Shown: positions 20,014-29,366, counted from the first letter of the stretch. The stretch is DNA of 64,000 nucleotides from Rubinisphaera italica (GCF_007859715.1 NZ_SJPG01000001.1:3932728-3996727), one strand, 5' to 3'. Program-made: numbers and translations. The notes: generated by a model not told the origin, from the sequence alone.

Positions 20014-23000
20014 CTACTGTTTTCCCAAATTTTTGATGTATGCATACAGATTTGCTAAATCCTGATCGGTGCAGTCTTTGAGCAGATTTTCCGGCATGAG
20101 CGATTTATCGAGCTGCTTCCGAAATTCGATATTGTCGGCTTCAATGCGAATTGTCCGGTGTGAGGTATCACGTAAAAGCAATCCATCAATCGATTCGTAA
20201 ATGATAATTCCATTGTATGTTTTGCCTTCCATCGTTGTGATCAATGTCGAACGATACCGCGACGAGACATCCTTATGCGGGTTGACGATTGCCTCCATCA
20301 AATCCTGCTGAGAAAAGCGATTGGTCACCCCTTCTAAATTGGGGCCAACCGCGTTGCGACCGTTATGGCATTGGTTGCATTGTTTTTTTACGTAAAGTTC
20401 TTCTCCCAAAGCACGCTGGCCTGTCGTCCAGTCGATCGAATACAGTCGCTCCCGCATTTCGGCCCAGGCATCGTTTCCGGTCCGGTTATCGAGAGTGATG
20501 GTCGTCTCCGGGAATTCGGTTTCCATCCAATCGGCCCAAAGCTTTGCCAGCTCCCGATGGCTCATCTCTGCTCCCGCAATGGATTCTGAAGGTCGCGGCA
20601 AATCGACTTCCTGTTGCCGTTCTTCAAGCAGTTTCACCGCCATTGGATCGAGTTGGTTCAGTGTTTCATTCCACATCGCTTCCACGCCTTCAAGACTCGC
20701 AAGTCGATTCAGCAATCTGACCAGAGCGGCCAAATCATTTGGTGAATAGTCTTTCCAGGCGGTCGTTGCTTCCAGACATCCCGCAGCTATGTCCAGTTCG
20801 TCAGAGCTCAGTCCATCGAGAATCACTTCTCGATCTTCGGGGAAATTCTTTTCAGCCAGAATATTCAGAGCCGTGCCGTGAAGTAAATCGTTGTCTATTG
20901 ATTCGCGAGCCAGTTCGAGGACTTCCTGAGAGTTTTGCTCGCCGAAACGACTGAGCAGATCGACCGACAAATCGATTTCTCCCGACTGGACCCGCTCCAA
21001 GAACAGAGCGATCGCCTGATCCCGAACTTCACCCTGCATCGCATCGACGAACAGATTATGTTCCGGACGTCCAAATTTCGCATGATTCGCCACCGTTTTC
21101 GACAATTCAGGATCACGAGCGGACAGCGCTTCGTACATTTCCTTAACACGGGGTTCCCAGTTGCGGTCAATCGCCAGTTTGCGTTGCTCCAGTTTTTCAT
21201 GGAGTTCCAGCAGTGCCGTTGCAATTTGATTCGTTTGATCCGGGCTTCGAGGAGTCGTTATTGTCGCTGTGATGATCAGATGATGAATATCGGAGATCGG
21301 GTCAGACTCACTTGTAATGTTCTGCAGGATCTTTTCCAGCAGCACGGGACTCTCCGCAGTCAACATGGCGGTCAAACGTCCTAGTTCCCAATCGAGCGTT
21401 GCGTTTCCTGTCGGATAAACTTGTTCAATCGCCTGTTGCAAATCTGCCAGTTGCGATTCCTCCTGATTGAGCGGCAGCCGGGGCATGTAACCATCGAAAA
21501 CTCCCGAATGTGCAGGACTGTCGCCAAATCCGCCAAAAGAATGTTGAATCAGCAGGACAGCATTCAACTGCAGTTGAGGATCTTTCAGGCGAGACAAGGC
21601 AGCGGTGCCGATATCGTGCCAGCCGTAGGGATGTCCAACATAACCTCGATCCACAAAGGCCCATGCCATCAAGATGGATTCCGGCCAGCCTGACGTTCGT
21701 GCCGCATCTCCGACGGCTCGAAAACTATTGTCCGACATGCGTGTTGCAACCTGTACAGCCAGAAAGCGAACAACGTGATCTTCATGTCCCAGACATTTGG
21801 CAATCTCAGATTCAAAACCGACCAGCGTTTCTGCCGGGCAAGTGATCAGTCCTTCGAGTGCACTGCGGACGACAGCCGGGCTTTCGTCGTTCAAATAAGG
21901 CTGCAGAGTCAGCAAATCGGGTTTGCCGGCATCGGAACGTCCGTAAGACCAGGCGGTTCGGGCACGGAGTTCGCGATCGGTTTCCCGTTCCATCGACTTC
22001 ATGAAGTCGACATCAGGACCCTGAAATTTTTCTGTCAGCACTTCAATGGCTCTCAGGCGTTCCGGGACAGAGCGACTGCGATCCAAAGCGGCTCGGAGAA
22101 AGGCTTCTTCTCCAAGCGTTTTTGTGAGTGGTTCCCAACGGGCTCGCGACCACGCTTCGAGAGGTTGGTCAGCCTGAAGAACGCGTTCGATGGGAGGCAA
22201 CACTTTCTGAACAGAGGTTTGATCGCTCCCGTCTGCATTTTCATAAGTGATTCGAAAAACCGATCCTTGAGTTCCTCGTCCGCCGGCTGAAATGTATAAC
22301 GCTCCGTCAGCCCCTACGACGGCATCGGTTGGAGCAAACCCATACGGGCTGATTCCCTTGGCAAACTCACGCGATTGAGCCTGCCAGGAGGCTCCCTGAC
22401 GTTTCATTTTGACGGCGATCACTCTGCCGTAAGTCCAGTCAAGAACGAATAGCGTATTCCGGAACTCTTCCGGGAATTGACGGTGCTGATAGGAAACAAC
22501 TCCAGTCGGCGAGCCTCGACCCGTTTCGACCATTGTCGGGCTCATCTCCAGAAAATAGTTGGGCCGTTTCCAGCTGCGGGAGACCCAGCCATGATTCATC
22601 CCGGAAACACTGTTGAAAACCCGTGTCGGACGATACCACGGCAATGAGATGTCTCGCTCGCCATCACTGTCGTATGCAAATAGATCTCCGACAGAATTGA
22701 AGTCAAAATCGTATGCATTGCGATAGCCGTCAGACAGAACCTGCAGTTCGCTGAAATTAGGCGAAAACCGCAGTAGTAGGCCGGCGTCGGGTTTGCGAAT
22801 GGGTGAGGAGGCATTGTCGATTAGCGTCTCATCGATACCAGTTTCATTTCCCTGAATCAGATAATACCAGCCATCAGGACCTTTACGGATCGCATGAGCA
22901 AAATGTTCGCCACCGGTTCGACAGCGATAAATCAACTCGGCTTCACCATCGGCTTTACCATCGCCATCTTCATCGAGATACAGCATGATGCCATCGTCGC

Positions 23001-23355
23001 CAATGCAGTAAAGCCTGGTTCCGTCAAAGCAAAGCCCCTGGGCTACTGAAGCGGGTCCATTCGCAAAAACTTCGAACGATTCGGCCAAGCCATCGTGATC
23101 GGCATCGATCAATGTGTGAATATAGCCCGGTCCCGAGACAACGATCCGCCCTTGGGAATCGGTTGTCATGCACTGCACGCTCGGGGCAATATTGTCGGCT
23201 GCAAATAGCGTCGCCCGAAATCCAGGGGGAAGTTCGAGCGGTACGTCTGCCGCCCTGACTTCTTGAAAGTTCGTAACGGCCGCAGTCAGGCAGAAAACCG
23301 CCAGCAGAACTTGATTGATCGACCAGACTGGACTTGGTATTAAAGATTTCTTCAT
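20014..23355 (-). CDS. PVC-type heme-binding CxxCH protein with propeller and HEAT-like repeats
   Basis: 1113 residues. A signal peptide (to about AA36) is followed by a PVC-type membrane-bound dehydrogenase/sugar-dehydrogenase-like propeller (ELPPGFRATLFAADNIAPSV onward, to about 380), a long helical HEAT-like region to about 950, and a C-terminal cytochrome c domain with CNQCH at 993-997 and a likely axial Met at M1087 in SLMPENLL. These giant fusion proteins are typical of Planctomycetes and Verrucomicrobia and are thought to oxidise sugars or related substrates with electrons passed to the heme. The substrate is unknown. Periplasmic. Confidence 0.9.
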   Translation of the reverse strand: MKKSLIPSPVWSINQVLLAVFCLTAAVTNFQEVRAADVPLELPPGFRATLFAADNIAPSVQCMTTDSQGRIVVSGPGYIHTLIDADHDGLAESFEVFANGPASVAQGLCFDGTRLYCIGDDGIMLYLDEDGDGKADGEAELIYRCRTGGEHFAHAIRKGPDGWYYLIQGNETGIDETLIDNASSPIRKPDAGLLLRFSPNFSELQVLSDGYRNAYDFDFNSVGDLFAYDSDGERDISLPWYRPTRVFNSVSGMNHGWVSRSWKRPNYFLEMSPTMVETGRGSPTGVVSYQHRQFPEEFRNTLFVLDWTYGRVIAVKMKRQGASWQAQSREFAKGISPYGFAPTDAVVGADGALYISAGGRGTQGSVFRITYENADGSDQTSVQKVLPPIERVLQADQPLEAWSRARWEPLTKTLGEEAFLRAALDRSRSVPERLRAIEVLTEKFQGPDVDFMKSMERETDRELRARTAWSYGRSDAGKPDLLTLQPYLNDESPAVVRSALEGLITCPAETLVGFESEIAKCLGHEDHVVRFLAVQVATRMSDNSFRAVGDAARTSGWPESILMAWAFVDRGYVGHPYGWHDIGTAALSRLKDPQLQLNAVLLIQHSFGGFGDSPAHSGVFDGYMPRLPLNQEESQLADLQQAIEQVYPTGNATLDWELGRLTAMLTAESPVLLEKILQNITSESDPISDIHHLIITATITTPRSPDQTNQIATALLELHEKLEQRKLAIDRNWEPRVKEMYEALSARDPELSKTVANHAKFGRPEHNLFVDAMQGEVRDQAIALFLERVQSGEIDLSVDLLSRFGEQNSQEVLELARESIDNDLLHGTALNILAEKNFPEDREVILDGLSSDELDIAAGCLEATTAWKDYSPNDLAALVRLLNRLASLEGVEAMWNETLNQLDPMAVKLLEERQQEVDLPRPSESIAGAEMSHRELAKLWADWMETEFPETTITLDNRTGNDAWAEMRERLYSIDWTTGQRALGEELYVKKQCNQCHNGRNAVGPNLEGVTNRFSQQDLMEAIVNPHKDVSSRYRSTLITTMEGKTYNGIIIYESIDGLLLRDTSHRTIRIEADNIEFRKQLDKSLMPENLLKDCTDQDLANLYAYIKNLGKQ

Positions 23356-23503
23356 GAATGGGATCGCTTCTTCCTGTCACATCCTTAGTGATTCCCGACC
23401 TGCAAAAGCCAGCAGATCGCAAGTCGCTCGCAACTTGTGAACCCATCATAATAAGATATTCCAATTGCGAGAAGACGACCCGCGGCACAACTTTGAGGTT
23501 CTT

Positions 23504-24634
23504 ATGCGATTTTCATTTTCCGTTTGTTCTTCCTCGAATTCTTACTGTAATCCCCTTGTATTCAAGGGTCTGGCCCTCTTGCTCTGCCTCTCAAGTAGTG
23601 CAAGCCGCCTTTCAGCGACAGAATTATTTGTCCATAACTCCGTTGGGAATGATTCGAACAGCGGCACCAGGGAAGCTCCTTTTGCGACGATTCAACAAGC
23701 GGTCAAACTGGCTCAGCCGGGAGATCAAATCACACTCCTGCCGCCGCGAGCCATTTATCGACAATCCGTTACGTTCAATAACAGGCAGGATTTGACCATC
23801 GAAGGGAATCTGGTCACGCTGGAGGGAGCGGATCCGCTGCCTGAAACAGGCTGGGAAGATCTTGGGAATGAGTTATCTCGCAGATTGATGCCACGAACAA
23901 CTTATGATCGCCATCTGCTGATTATCAATCATGTCACCGAGCGGATGGGACGGACTCAATCGTCTAATTCTCCAGAGTTTCCGAAACCCGAACAACTGAC
24001 TTCAGGACAATTCTGCTTTGAAAATATCGATGAGAAGCAGGGCTGGTTGTATGTGAAAGGCTCGACGGAAAACCTGGAATGGTCTGTCCGTGTCAATGGA
24101 ATCGCGACTGGAGGAACGACCGAGCGCATCACCATCCGTAATTTGAATGCCCGACACTTCCTCAATGATGGCTTTAATGTGCACGGAAAAACGACTGAAT
24201 TTCGCTGTCACACCATTCAGGGGTACGACTGTTTCGACGAAGGCTTCAGCGCCCACGACGACTGCGAATGCGTCATCCAGAAAGGTGATTTCTGGGGCAA
24301 CGAAAACGGCATTGCTGATGTCAACCGGGCAATCACAACTTACGAAGAATGCCTGTTTTACGACAATGTGAACGTCGATGTCCTGCTTATTGGGAAACGA
24401 CACATTCTTAAAGACTGCAGTATTGTCAATCAGACGAATGCGACTGCGCTCACGGCAGGCCCGCGGGAAGTGAGTACAGAGGAGCCTTTTCGATTAACAA
24501 TGACTGACGTCTCAATCGTTGGTAAGCAGAAAAATCCTGCCAGAGTCCGCATTAATGGCGGACTCCTGAAAATGCAGGACTGTCAATTTGAAAACGTGGA
24601 ACTCAATACGATTGGAGCAGAAATCGTTGAGTGA
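23504..24634 (+). CDS. Secreted right-handed beta-helix repeat protein
   Basis: 376 residues from ATG 23504 (GAGG six bases upstream), with a signal peptide through about residue 38. The domain opens LFVHNSVGNDSNSGTREAPF and then ATIQQAVKLAQPGDQITLLP, the DUF1565 start found on parallel beta-helix proteins, and continues in short helix coils (IRNLNARHFLNDGFNVHG). Such folds often bind or cleave polysaccharides. No catalytic set can be named. It is divergent from the large cytochrome gene, with 148 bases between the two starts. A frame with the same stop begins earlier (23465) but lacks a signal at its start. Confidence 0.85.
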   Translation: MRFSFSVCSSSNSYCNPLVFKGLALLLCLSSSASRLSATELFVHNSVGNDSNSGTREAPFATIQQAVKLAQPGDQITLLPPRAIYRQSVTFNNRQDLTIEGNLVTLEGADPLPETGWEDLGNELSRRLMPRTTYDRHLLIINHVTERMGRTQSSNSPEFPKPEQLTSGQFCFENIDEKQGWLYVKGSTENLEWSVRVNGIATGGTTERITIRNLNARHFLNDGFNVHGKTTEFRCHTIQGYDCFDEGFSAHDDCECVIQKGDFWGNENGIADVNRAITTYEECLFYDNVNVDVLLIGKRHILKDCSIVNQTNATALTAGPREVSTEEPFRLTMTDVSIVGKQKNPARVRINGGLLKMQDCQFENVELNTIGAEIVE

Positions 24635-24688
24635 GAAGAACGGCTGATACAAATTACCGGAAAGATGATTTGTTCCAGTCGCGGACTC

Positions 24689-24874
24689 TTAATCCTTGTC
24701 CACATCAACATCGACTTCACCAGTATCTTTATCACGATCAACATCGAGATCACCGCTGGGGGTCTCGACATCGAGCACATCCTGCTCATTATCACAGCCT
24801 GTTGAGAGCGAGCAGCAGAGTGCAATCATCGCAATTGAAAAAATCTGTAATGGCTTGAATTTGAAATGGTTCAT
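24689..24874 (-). CDS. Small lipoprotein with acidic Asp/Val tail
   Basis: 61 residues with a basic start, a hydrophobic stretch and a lipobox LSTGC with C27 as the acylated cysteine. The mature part is only about 34 residues, mostly DVxxxDxDVD repeats (DLDVDRDKDTGEVDVDVDKD). AAGGA lies eight bases before ATG 24874. The acidic tail could bind cations, but no function is known. Confidence 0.75.
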   Translation of the reverse strand: MNHFKFKPLQIFSIAMIALCCSLSTGCDNEQDVLDVETPSGDLDVDRDKDTGEVDVDVDKD

Positions 24875-25043
24875 TGATGAATCCTTCTGGATTGAAAGTC
24901 AAAATTTGTAATGACAATTTCACTAAGCACAATTCATACCATTTGAGATTCAACCATACTTTGTCTTAAAATGTCTCAATATCGAAGCGTATTTAGGCCG
25001 TCCAGGCATCACGATGACCGCTAACCATTCATTGAAATGGCTT

Positions 25044-25349
25044 CTACGAGACTTCATCATCCGGCAACGTCTCATTCCCCGTCGCCCGCTTGCGTTTGCC
25101 GGCATCGATATACTCTGCCCGCATTTTTGCATATTGAGCCGGTGTCATTTCCGGTTCGGGATGCGGACTTTTCGCTTGTGAATCTGAGAAATATCGTTCC
25201 AGATAAGCCACGCACCAGCCACAACCGGTTCCCGCGCCGCCACATTGACTGATTTGACTGGCCCGGCGGGGTTTGTGCAGCCGAATGTAATTCAGGATCT
25301 TCCGCTTGGAGACATGAAAGCAGTAACAGACTTTATCATCGAGTTCCAT
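25044..25349 (-). CDS. (2Fe-2S)-binding protein, BFD-like
   Basis: 101 residues. C8-x-C10 and C43-x-x-C46 (VCYCFHVSKRKI ... GTGCGWC) are the BFD cluster pattern, with an extra C36. BFD-like domains carry a [2Fe-2S] cluster and help release iron from bacterioferritin or act as electron carriers. The C-terminal half is charged and predicted unstructured. No bacterioferritin gene is adjacent. There is no clear ribosome site before ATG 25349. Confidence 0.82.
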   Translation of the reverse strand: MELDDKVCYCFHVSKRKILNYIRLHKPRRASQISQCGGAGTGCGWCVAYLERYFSDSQAKSPHPEPEMTPAQYAKMRAEYIDAGKRKRATGNETLPDDEVS

Positions 25350-25510
25350 AAGTCAACAGATTGTTAATTGTTTGATTTTCTTTCAACATTCGATCAGGAC
25401 TTGACCGAAGTCTTTCCTGTTCCAGTATGATGGAGTCCAGATCAGAAGTCGAGAGGGCAGTGTGATGAAGCGTCCACCATCGCAGCTGAAGAGGTATGAA
25501 GGGTCCGTAG

Positions 25511-26674
25511 ATGATTCAATTCGAATGTCCATATTGTCAGGCTGTCCTGCGAGTTCCCGACTCTGCAATGGGGCAGCAGGGGGCCTGCCCAAAATGTCAG
25601 AAATCGTTGCTGATTCCCAATCCAATGGCTCAGCAAGCCTCTCCAGCGGCACCTGTTCAGCCCGTAACATCGCAGCCTCCATCTGGAATCTCTGGGGCAA
25701 CTCTCCCCCCTGCTCCGCCAAAATCAGCGGACGATGCCGTCGGCGAACTGTTTGAAGCACTGTCGCACCCCGAACAACATACGCCGAGTGAAGACCCACT
25801 CGTACGGGTTGCAGTTCGTAAACGAAGATCATCGGGTTCAGTCCTCACTGGAGCGGTCTTTATCCTGATCTGCGTTGCTGGACTTTACTCGCTCTACTAT
25901 TTTCTCAATCCCAAAATGCGTGGCGAACTGACGGGAACGATTGTCAAAAGTGATTCCATTCCCTATATCAAAATCCCGCGACTGCAAATCGCCGACCAGG
26001 CTGTCTTCGAAACCTTCCTGCAGAATTACAATGGCGATCGCATCAGCATCAACAGTCAGATTTTGAAATCCTCCCTCGAAGCTCATGCGAAAGGAATCGA
26101 CATCAAAGTCGATGCCAGCACAACCACAAAAATTGTGCGAGTTGATGTCCTTCAAAACAAACCGTTGCGGGAATTTCATCGAGAAGCCTTTGCAAGGATC
26201 GATAAACTCCGCAAAGAAAAACTGGCAGCCGCGATAACCGATTTTATGACACGAGTCAACGAAACCGATCAGGTCCTGCAAAGTTCCAGAACACTCCTGG
26301 AATTTCGCGATCGACTTATATTACCTGCCTGCGTTAATGGACTGGGCTATCGACTGATCGCTCAAGCCAAAGGCAAACAATACCCCTGTCTCTGGCAGGA
26401 TAAAGAGGATCGACTTTACTTTGCGGTCCCGTTTGATGTGAATCAGTTTGAAATTATCGAGCGGGAAATTCTGGGGGACGCCCGTCAGTTTCCTGCCAAT
26501 CTGTTGTTCACCGTTAACATTCAAAGTAAATCGGCCACACCTGCTGCCAAAGAAGAATCACCAACCCCAACGGAATCCGAATTAGAGGAAGCCGGAACTT
26601 CAGAATCAGGAATGGCGACTCCTGAAATGACAACGTTCGGACATAGCATGACTCCGAATGATAAGATGGAGTAA
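25511..26674 (+). CDS. Zinc-ribbon membrane protein of unknown function
   Basis: 387 residues: an N-terminal zinc ribbon (C6/C9 and C26/C29 in FECPYCQ and ACPKCQ), a Pro/Gln-rich linker, one membrane helix at about 113-136 (LTGAVFILICVAGLYSLYYF), and an extracytoplasmic domain of about 200 residues ending in a Ser/Thr/Glu-rich tail. AAGGGT precedes ATG 25511. The ribbon-linker-helix plan is common in planctomycetes, but I do not recognise the outer domain. It is convergent with the gspF-J operon, whose last gene ends at 26738, and so is not part of it. Confidence 0.75.
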   Translation: MIQFECPYCQAVLRVPDSAMGQQGACPKCQKSLLIPNPMAQQASPAAPVQPVTSQPPSGISGATLPPAPPKSADDAVGELFEALSHPEQHTPSEDPLVRVAVRKRRSSGSVLTGAVFILICVAGLYSLYYFLNPKMRGELTGTIVKSDSIPYIKIPRLQIADQAVFETFLQNYNGDRISINSQILKSSLEAHAKGIDIKVDASTTTKIVRVDVLQNKPLREFHREAFARIDKLRKEKLAAAITDFMTRVNETDQVLQSSRTLLEFRDRLILPACVNGLGYRLIAQAKGKQYPCLWQDKEDRLYFAVPFDVNQFEIIEREILGDARQFPANLLFTVNIQSKSATPAAKEESPTPTESELEEAGTSESGMATPEMTTFGHSMTPNDKME

Positions 26675-26737
26675 TCTATTTTTCTCTGAGGAAAATTTAC
26701 CGCCAAGAAACACAAAATGGAATTATAGACTCGAAAC

Positions 26738-27568
26738 TTATAACCCAGACTCAGCCGATGCCGCAGCAAATCGTGAAGTCGGCAATGCAATCGTTCGCGA
26801 CATTGAGAAGGGGACCGCATTTTCATTCCCTACAGACTGGAGCAGCACCGTCACTTCAATCGCAGCAGGCAGGCCACCATCCAGATCGCTGTCCCATTCT
26901 TCGAGCCAGCTTTCTCCATCAAAATACAGAAACTGCATTTCGACCAGTTCGGGAACTGCCAAAGCATCCAGCCAGTTCTGCGTGGAGAGTTCCGCATCGG
27001 TCAATGATTCCGCACGAGCTAGAGGTTGCTCGGGATCCAAACCTTCTAAACTCAGTTCCAGTGTCTCGGACGTATTGTATCCCCAGGTGAGCAATCGCTG
27101 CTGTCGTTTTCCGATGTCCGAAGCTTCGACCGGATCGATATCCAGCGAAAACTGTCGTCCGGTTCTCAACACCGGTTGAGCCAGAAACTGCAAGGAGAGA
27201 GTATCTCCCATTAAAAACTTCGAGACGGCCGTCGATTCGGCCGCTTCATCGAACATCAGCATCGTCTGATCTTCATCGAGGGCCAGAATCGAGCCGGCAT
27301 CGTTGTTTGTGCTCGATGTTCCTGACGTTTCCGTTGCAGGAAGTTCCCCGGCAATCGACTGCAGATCCCACTCCAGTTGACGCAGCAAATTACGTCCTGT
27401 CTCTGCCAGATGCACGCTCTGTCCCGATTCCGACTCCACCTGATACACAATGAGTATCAACCCACTGATTCCCAACAGCACCAGCGAAGTCAGCGCAGCA
27501 GCAAGCACCAGTTCCAGTAAAGTGAAACCGTCGTTCGAATAAGAGGGTTGCTGCTTTGAAATCTTCAC
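26738..27568 (-). CDS. gspJ: Type II secretion minor pseudopilin GspJ-like
   Basis: 276 residues with a prepilin signal (NDGFTLLELVLAAALTSLVL, cut before F), followed by a helix and a globular domain. It is the last of the five-gene run and the largest pseudopilin, which fits GspJ, a tip component. Its start overlaps the end of gspI by four bases (27565-27568, ATGA), indicating translational coupling. Sequence beyond the helix is not conserved enough to be certain; the J assignment rests mainly on order and size. Confidence 0.75.
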   Translation of the reverse strand: MKISKQQPSYSNDGFTLLELVLAAALTSLVLLGISGLILIVYQVESESGQSVHLAETGRNLLRQLEWDLQSIAGELPATETSGTSSTNNDAGSILALDEDQTMLMFDEAAESTAVSKFLMGDTLSLQFLAQPVLRTGRQFSLDIDPVEASDIGKRQQRLLTWGYNTSETLELSLEGLDPEQPLARAESLTDAELSTQNWLDALAVPELVEMQFLYFDGESWLEEWDSDLDGGLPAAIEVTVLLQSVGNENAVPFSMSRTIALPTSRFAAASAESGL

Positions 27569-27963
27569 AGCGATTCTTCCACCTCTTCGGGCACGTACAG
27601 ATACCGCGTCAACGAAACATCGGCATCAATCCGCTCATTATTGTTGAGGTGTTTCACCCGCACTGTCGTTACAAATAATGTCGTCCAGTCGGTATCAGTT
27701 GAGCTGACGGAGTAGGTCCATTGAGGATCTTCATTCAAGACTTCATTAGCGACTTCGCTCGGTATCGTCTGGCTGGCGACCAGTTCCGCAAGTATCGATT
27801 CTGCATACACCAGAGCTTCAGTCTCGCGAGTTGCCTGGGTCGAACCGAGACGAGCCGATTCCAGCAATTGAGCCAGCATCCCGGCTGAAATCGCCAGAAT
27901 GGTCAGTGAGATCACAACCTCGAATAACGAGAACGCATTGCGAGAATGATTTAACCGATTCAT
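27565..27963 (-). CDS. gspI: Type II secretion minor pseudopilin GspI-like
   Basis: 132 residues with a prepilin signal NAFSLFEVVISLTILAISAG, cleaved before F. The signal type and LAYAES-like helix continuation (LVYAESILAELVA) match GspI/PilV-type minor pseudopilins. It overlaps both gspH (27960-27963) and gspJ by four bases. Inner membrane, then assembled in the pseudopilus. Confidence 0.78.
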   Translation of the reverse strand: MNRLNHSRNAFSLFEVVISLTILAISAGMLAQLLESARLGSTQATRETEALVYAESILAELVASQTIPSEVANEVLNEDPQWTYSVSSTDTDWTTLFVTTVRVKHLNNNERIDADVSLTRYLYVPEEVEESL

Positions 27964-28502
27964 GGCCTGAGAGCCTCCAGTCGATCCGGCGTATGCTGAT
28001 CGATCGAAACATACCCGTTCAAAGTGGAGACTTCAAACAGATATCCCTTTTTAGATTCTTCTTCGATCAGAAAAATCATCCCACTGGCGGTGCCATCAGC
28101 AAAATACAGCATTTCCGGAGACCAGCGATGTTCCTGGGAATTCAGGCCGAGTTCTCCGAGTTGTTCGGACGTCAGTGTTTCTGCAAAGTCAGAAAATCCA
28201 AACTTGAGCGACTCCGGCAGCGTGACACTCGAAGTCGCGGGCTCATTAAAGACACCCGCAATGAGCACATGATCGCCCGAGGAAAAGCGAATCCAGCGGG
28301 GTTGTCCAGACCGGACGGCATCCCGCCGCTGATTATTCAGAAACTGCTCGATTCGTCCAACCACATCCAGCATTTGCTGTCGGTAGAGCAGAGCATTAAT
28401 CGTCGGCACAGTAATCGAGATCAAAACCGAAAGCAGGGCCACACTCAGGAGCAACTCCAGCAGTGTGAACCCTGATTTTTTCACGATCATTACTCGATTC
28501 AT
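27960..28502 (-). CDS. gspH: Type II secretion minor pseudopilin GspH-like
   Basis: 180 residues with KSGFTLLELLLSVALLSVLI at the N-terminus, a prepilin signal cleaved after the Gly. The C-terminal domain has the beta-strand-rich pattern of GspH/FimT (RRDAVRSGQPRWIRFSSGDH). It is fourth from the end of the operon, between the repeat-bearing gap after gspG and gspI. The start could also be the second Met at 28490. Confidence 0.78.
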   Translation of the reverse strand: MNRVMIVKKSGFTLLELLLSVALLSVLISITVPTINALLYRQQMLDVVGRIEQFLNNQRRDAVRSGQPRWIRFSSGDHVLIAGVFNEPATSSVTLPESLKFGFSDFAETLTSEQLGELGLNSQEHRWSPEMLYFADGTASGMIFLIEEESKKGYLFEVSTLNGYVSIDQHTPDRLEALRP

Positions 28503-28556
28503 CTCAAATATAAGTTAGGTGCATTCAGTGAAAGTATGGAAAATAGCTAATAGTCA

Positions 28557-28660
28557 GTTCCCTCTCCCTGAGGGAGAGGGGGAATTTAGGTGACATTCCA
28601 TTAGAACGTCGAAGTGCGCCCCTCATCCGGCCTTTGGTCCCAACCGCTCCCCAGGAGAAG
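28557..28660. repeat. Dispersed palindromic repeat, family C
   Basis: CCCTCTCCCTGAGGGAGAGGG (split over 28560-28580) is followed by CCGGCCTTTGGTCCC and CCCCAGGAGAAG. The same order of parts, in opposite orientation, is at 56612-56727. It lies in the gap between gspG and gspH, inside the operon. No coding capacity. Confidence 0.75.
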
Positions 28661-28691
28661 TAAAATAAACTTCGGTGTTCTGCGGGAGCAA

Positions 28692-28718
28692 ACACAGCGA
28701 ACACAGCGAACACAGCGA
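28692..28718. repeat. Three tandem copies of ACACAGCGA
   Basis: Three perfect 9-base units at 28692-28700, 28701-28709 and 28710-28718, with a degenerate fourth (ACTCAG). It lies just after family C repeat in the gspG-gspH gap. Nine bases is a whole number of codons, but no gene reads through. Confidence 0.85.
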
Positions 28719-28768
28719 ACTCAGTCGTTGAATCGCTCATGCGACCGCCACTGGTAGAGCAGAATGCT

Positions 28769-29227
28769 CTAGGTTTCGCCCCAGTTGGCGACGTCGTCGC
28801 CGCTGCCTTGTTCGTCGGACTTATTAGGTCCCAGTGACCAGATGGCCGGTTCGGTGCCATTATTCTTGGAACTTGGATATTCATACATCAATTGTTGTCC
28901 CCAGGCATCTTTGGGAATTTCCGGGAGCAGTGGATCGACAGCATTTCCTTCGGAATCTTTATTCGAAGCCAACAGTTCGAAGACTTCCTGACCGCCGTTC
29001 GGATATTCCCCTCCATTGGCAACGGCATACAGTTTCAAGGCCTGTTCCAAGCCGTGAATACTGGATTCGGTCGCCTGAATATTGGCTTTCTTCTGGCTGC
29101 CGAGCAGGTTCGGAACAACCATCGCCGCAATTACACCCAGAATTGCCAGAACAATCAGCAATTCGAGCAGGGTGAAGGCGTTTCGCGAGGAATTTCGGAT
29201 CAATTTACGAGTCATCGAGCGTTTCAT
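28769..29227 (-). CDS. gspG: Type II secretion major pseudopilin GspG
   Basis: 152 residues with signal NAFTLLELLIVLAILGVIAA, cleaved between A17 and F18, followed by the family MVVPNLLGSQKKANIQATES. The C-terminal domain has the ALKLYAVANGGEYPNGGQ and LPEIPKDAWGQQLMYEYPS of GspG, which forms the shaft of the pseudopilus. The start at ATG 29227 follows GGAGG six bases upstream. It is well conserved compared with H, I and J. Confidence 0.93.
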   Translation of the reverse strand: MKRSMTRKLIRNSSRNAFTLLELLIVLAILGVIAAMVVPNLLGSQKKANIQATESSIHGLEQALKLYAVANGGEYPNGGQEVFELLASNKDSEGNAVDPLLPEIPKDAWGQQLMYEYPSSKNNGTEPAIWSLGPNKSDEQGSGDDVANWGET

Positions 29228-29309
29228 GGCAGGCCTCCGTCTTTCGACAGATTTTATAATAGTGGGGGGGATTGAAGTCCACAATTGGGACTGTTTTAAA
29301 CATTTCGGT

Positions 29310-29334
29310 GTAGGTCAGGCTATGCCTGACCTAC
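29310..29334. repeat. Perfect hairpin between gspF and gspG
   Basis: GTAGGTCAGGC at 29310-29320 and GCCTGACCTAC at 29324-29334 pair perfectly around TAT. No T-run follows on the minus strand, so it is not a standard terminator. It lies in the 139-base gap after the gspF stop and may be a repeat or an RNA processing site. Confidence 0.7.
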
Positions 29335-29366
29335 GAGTTTTCGAGGATTTTATCCCCTTCTATCAA

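Noticed and set aside
28692..28718. CRISPR-like repeat
   Set aside because: Direct 9-base tandem copies without spacers; no CRISPR repeat-spacer structure or cas genes anywhere in the window.
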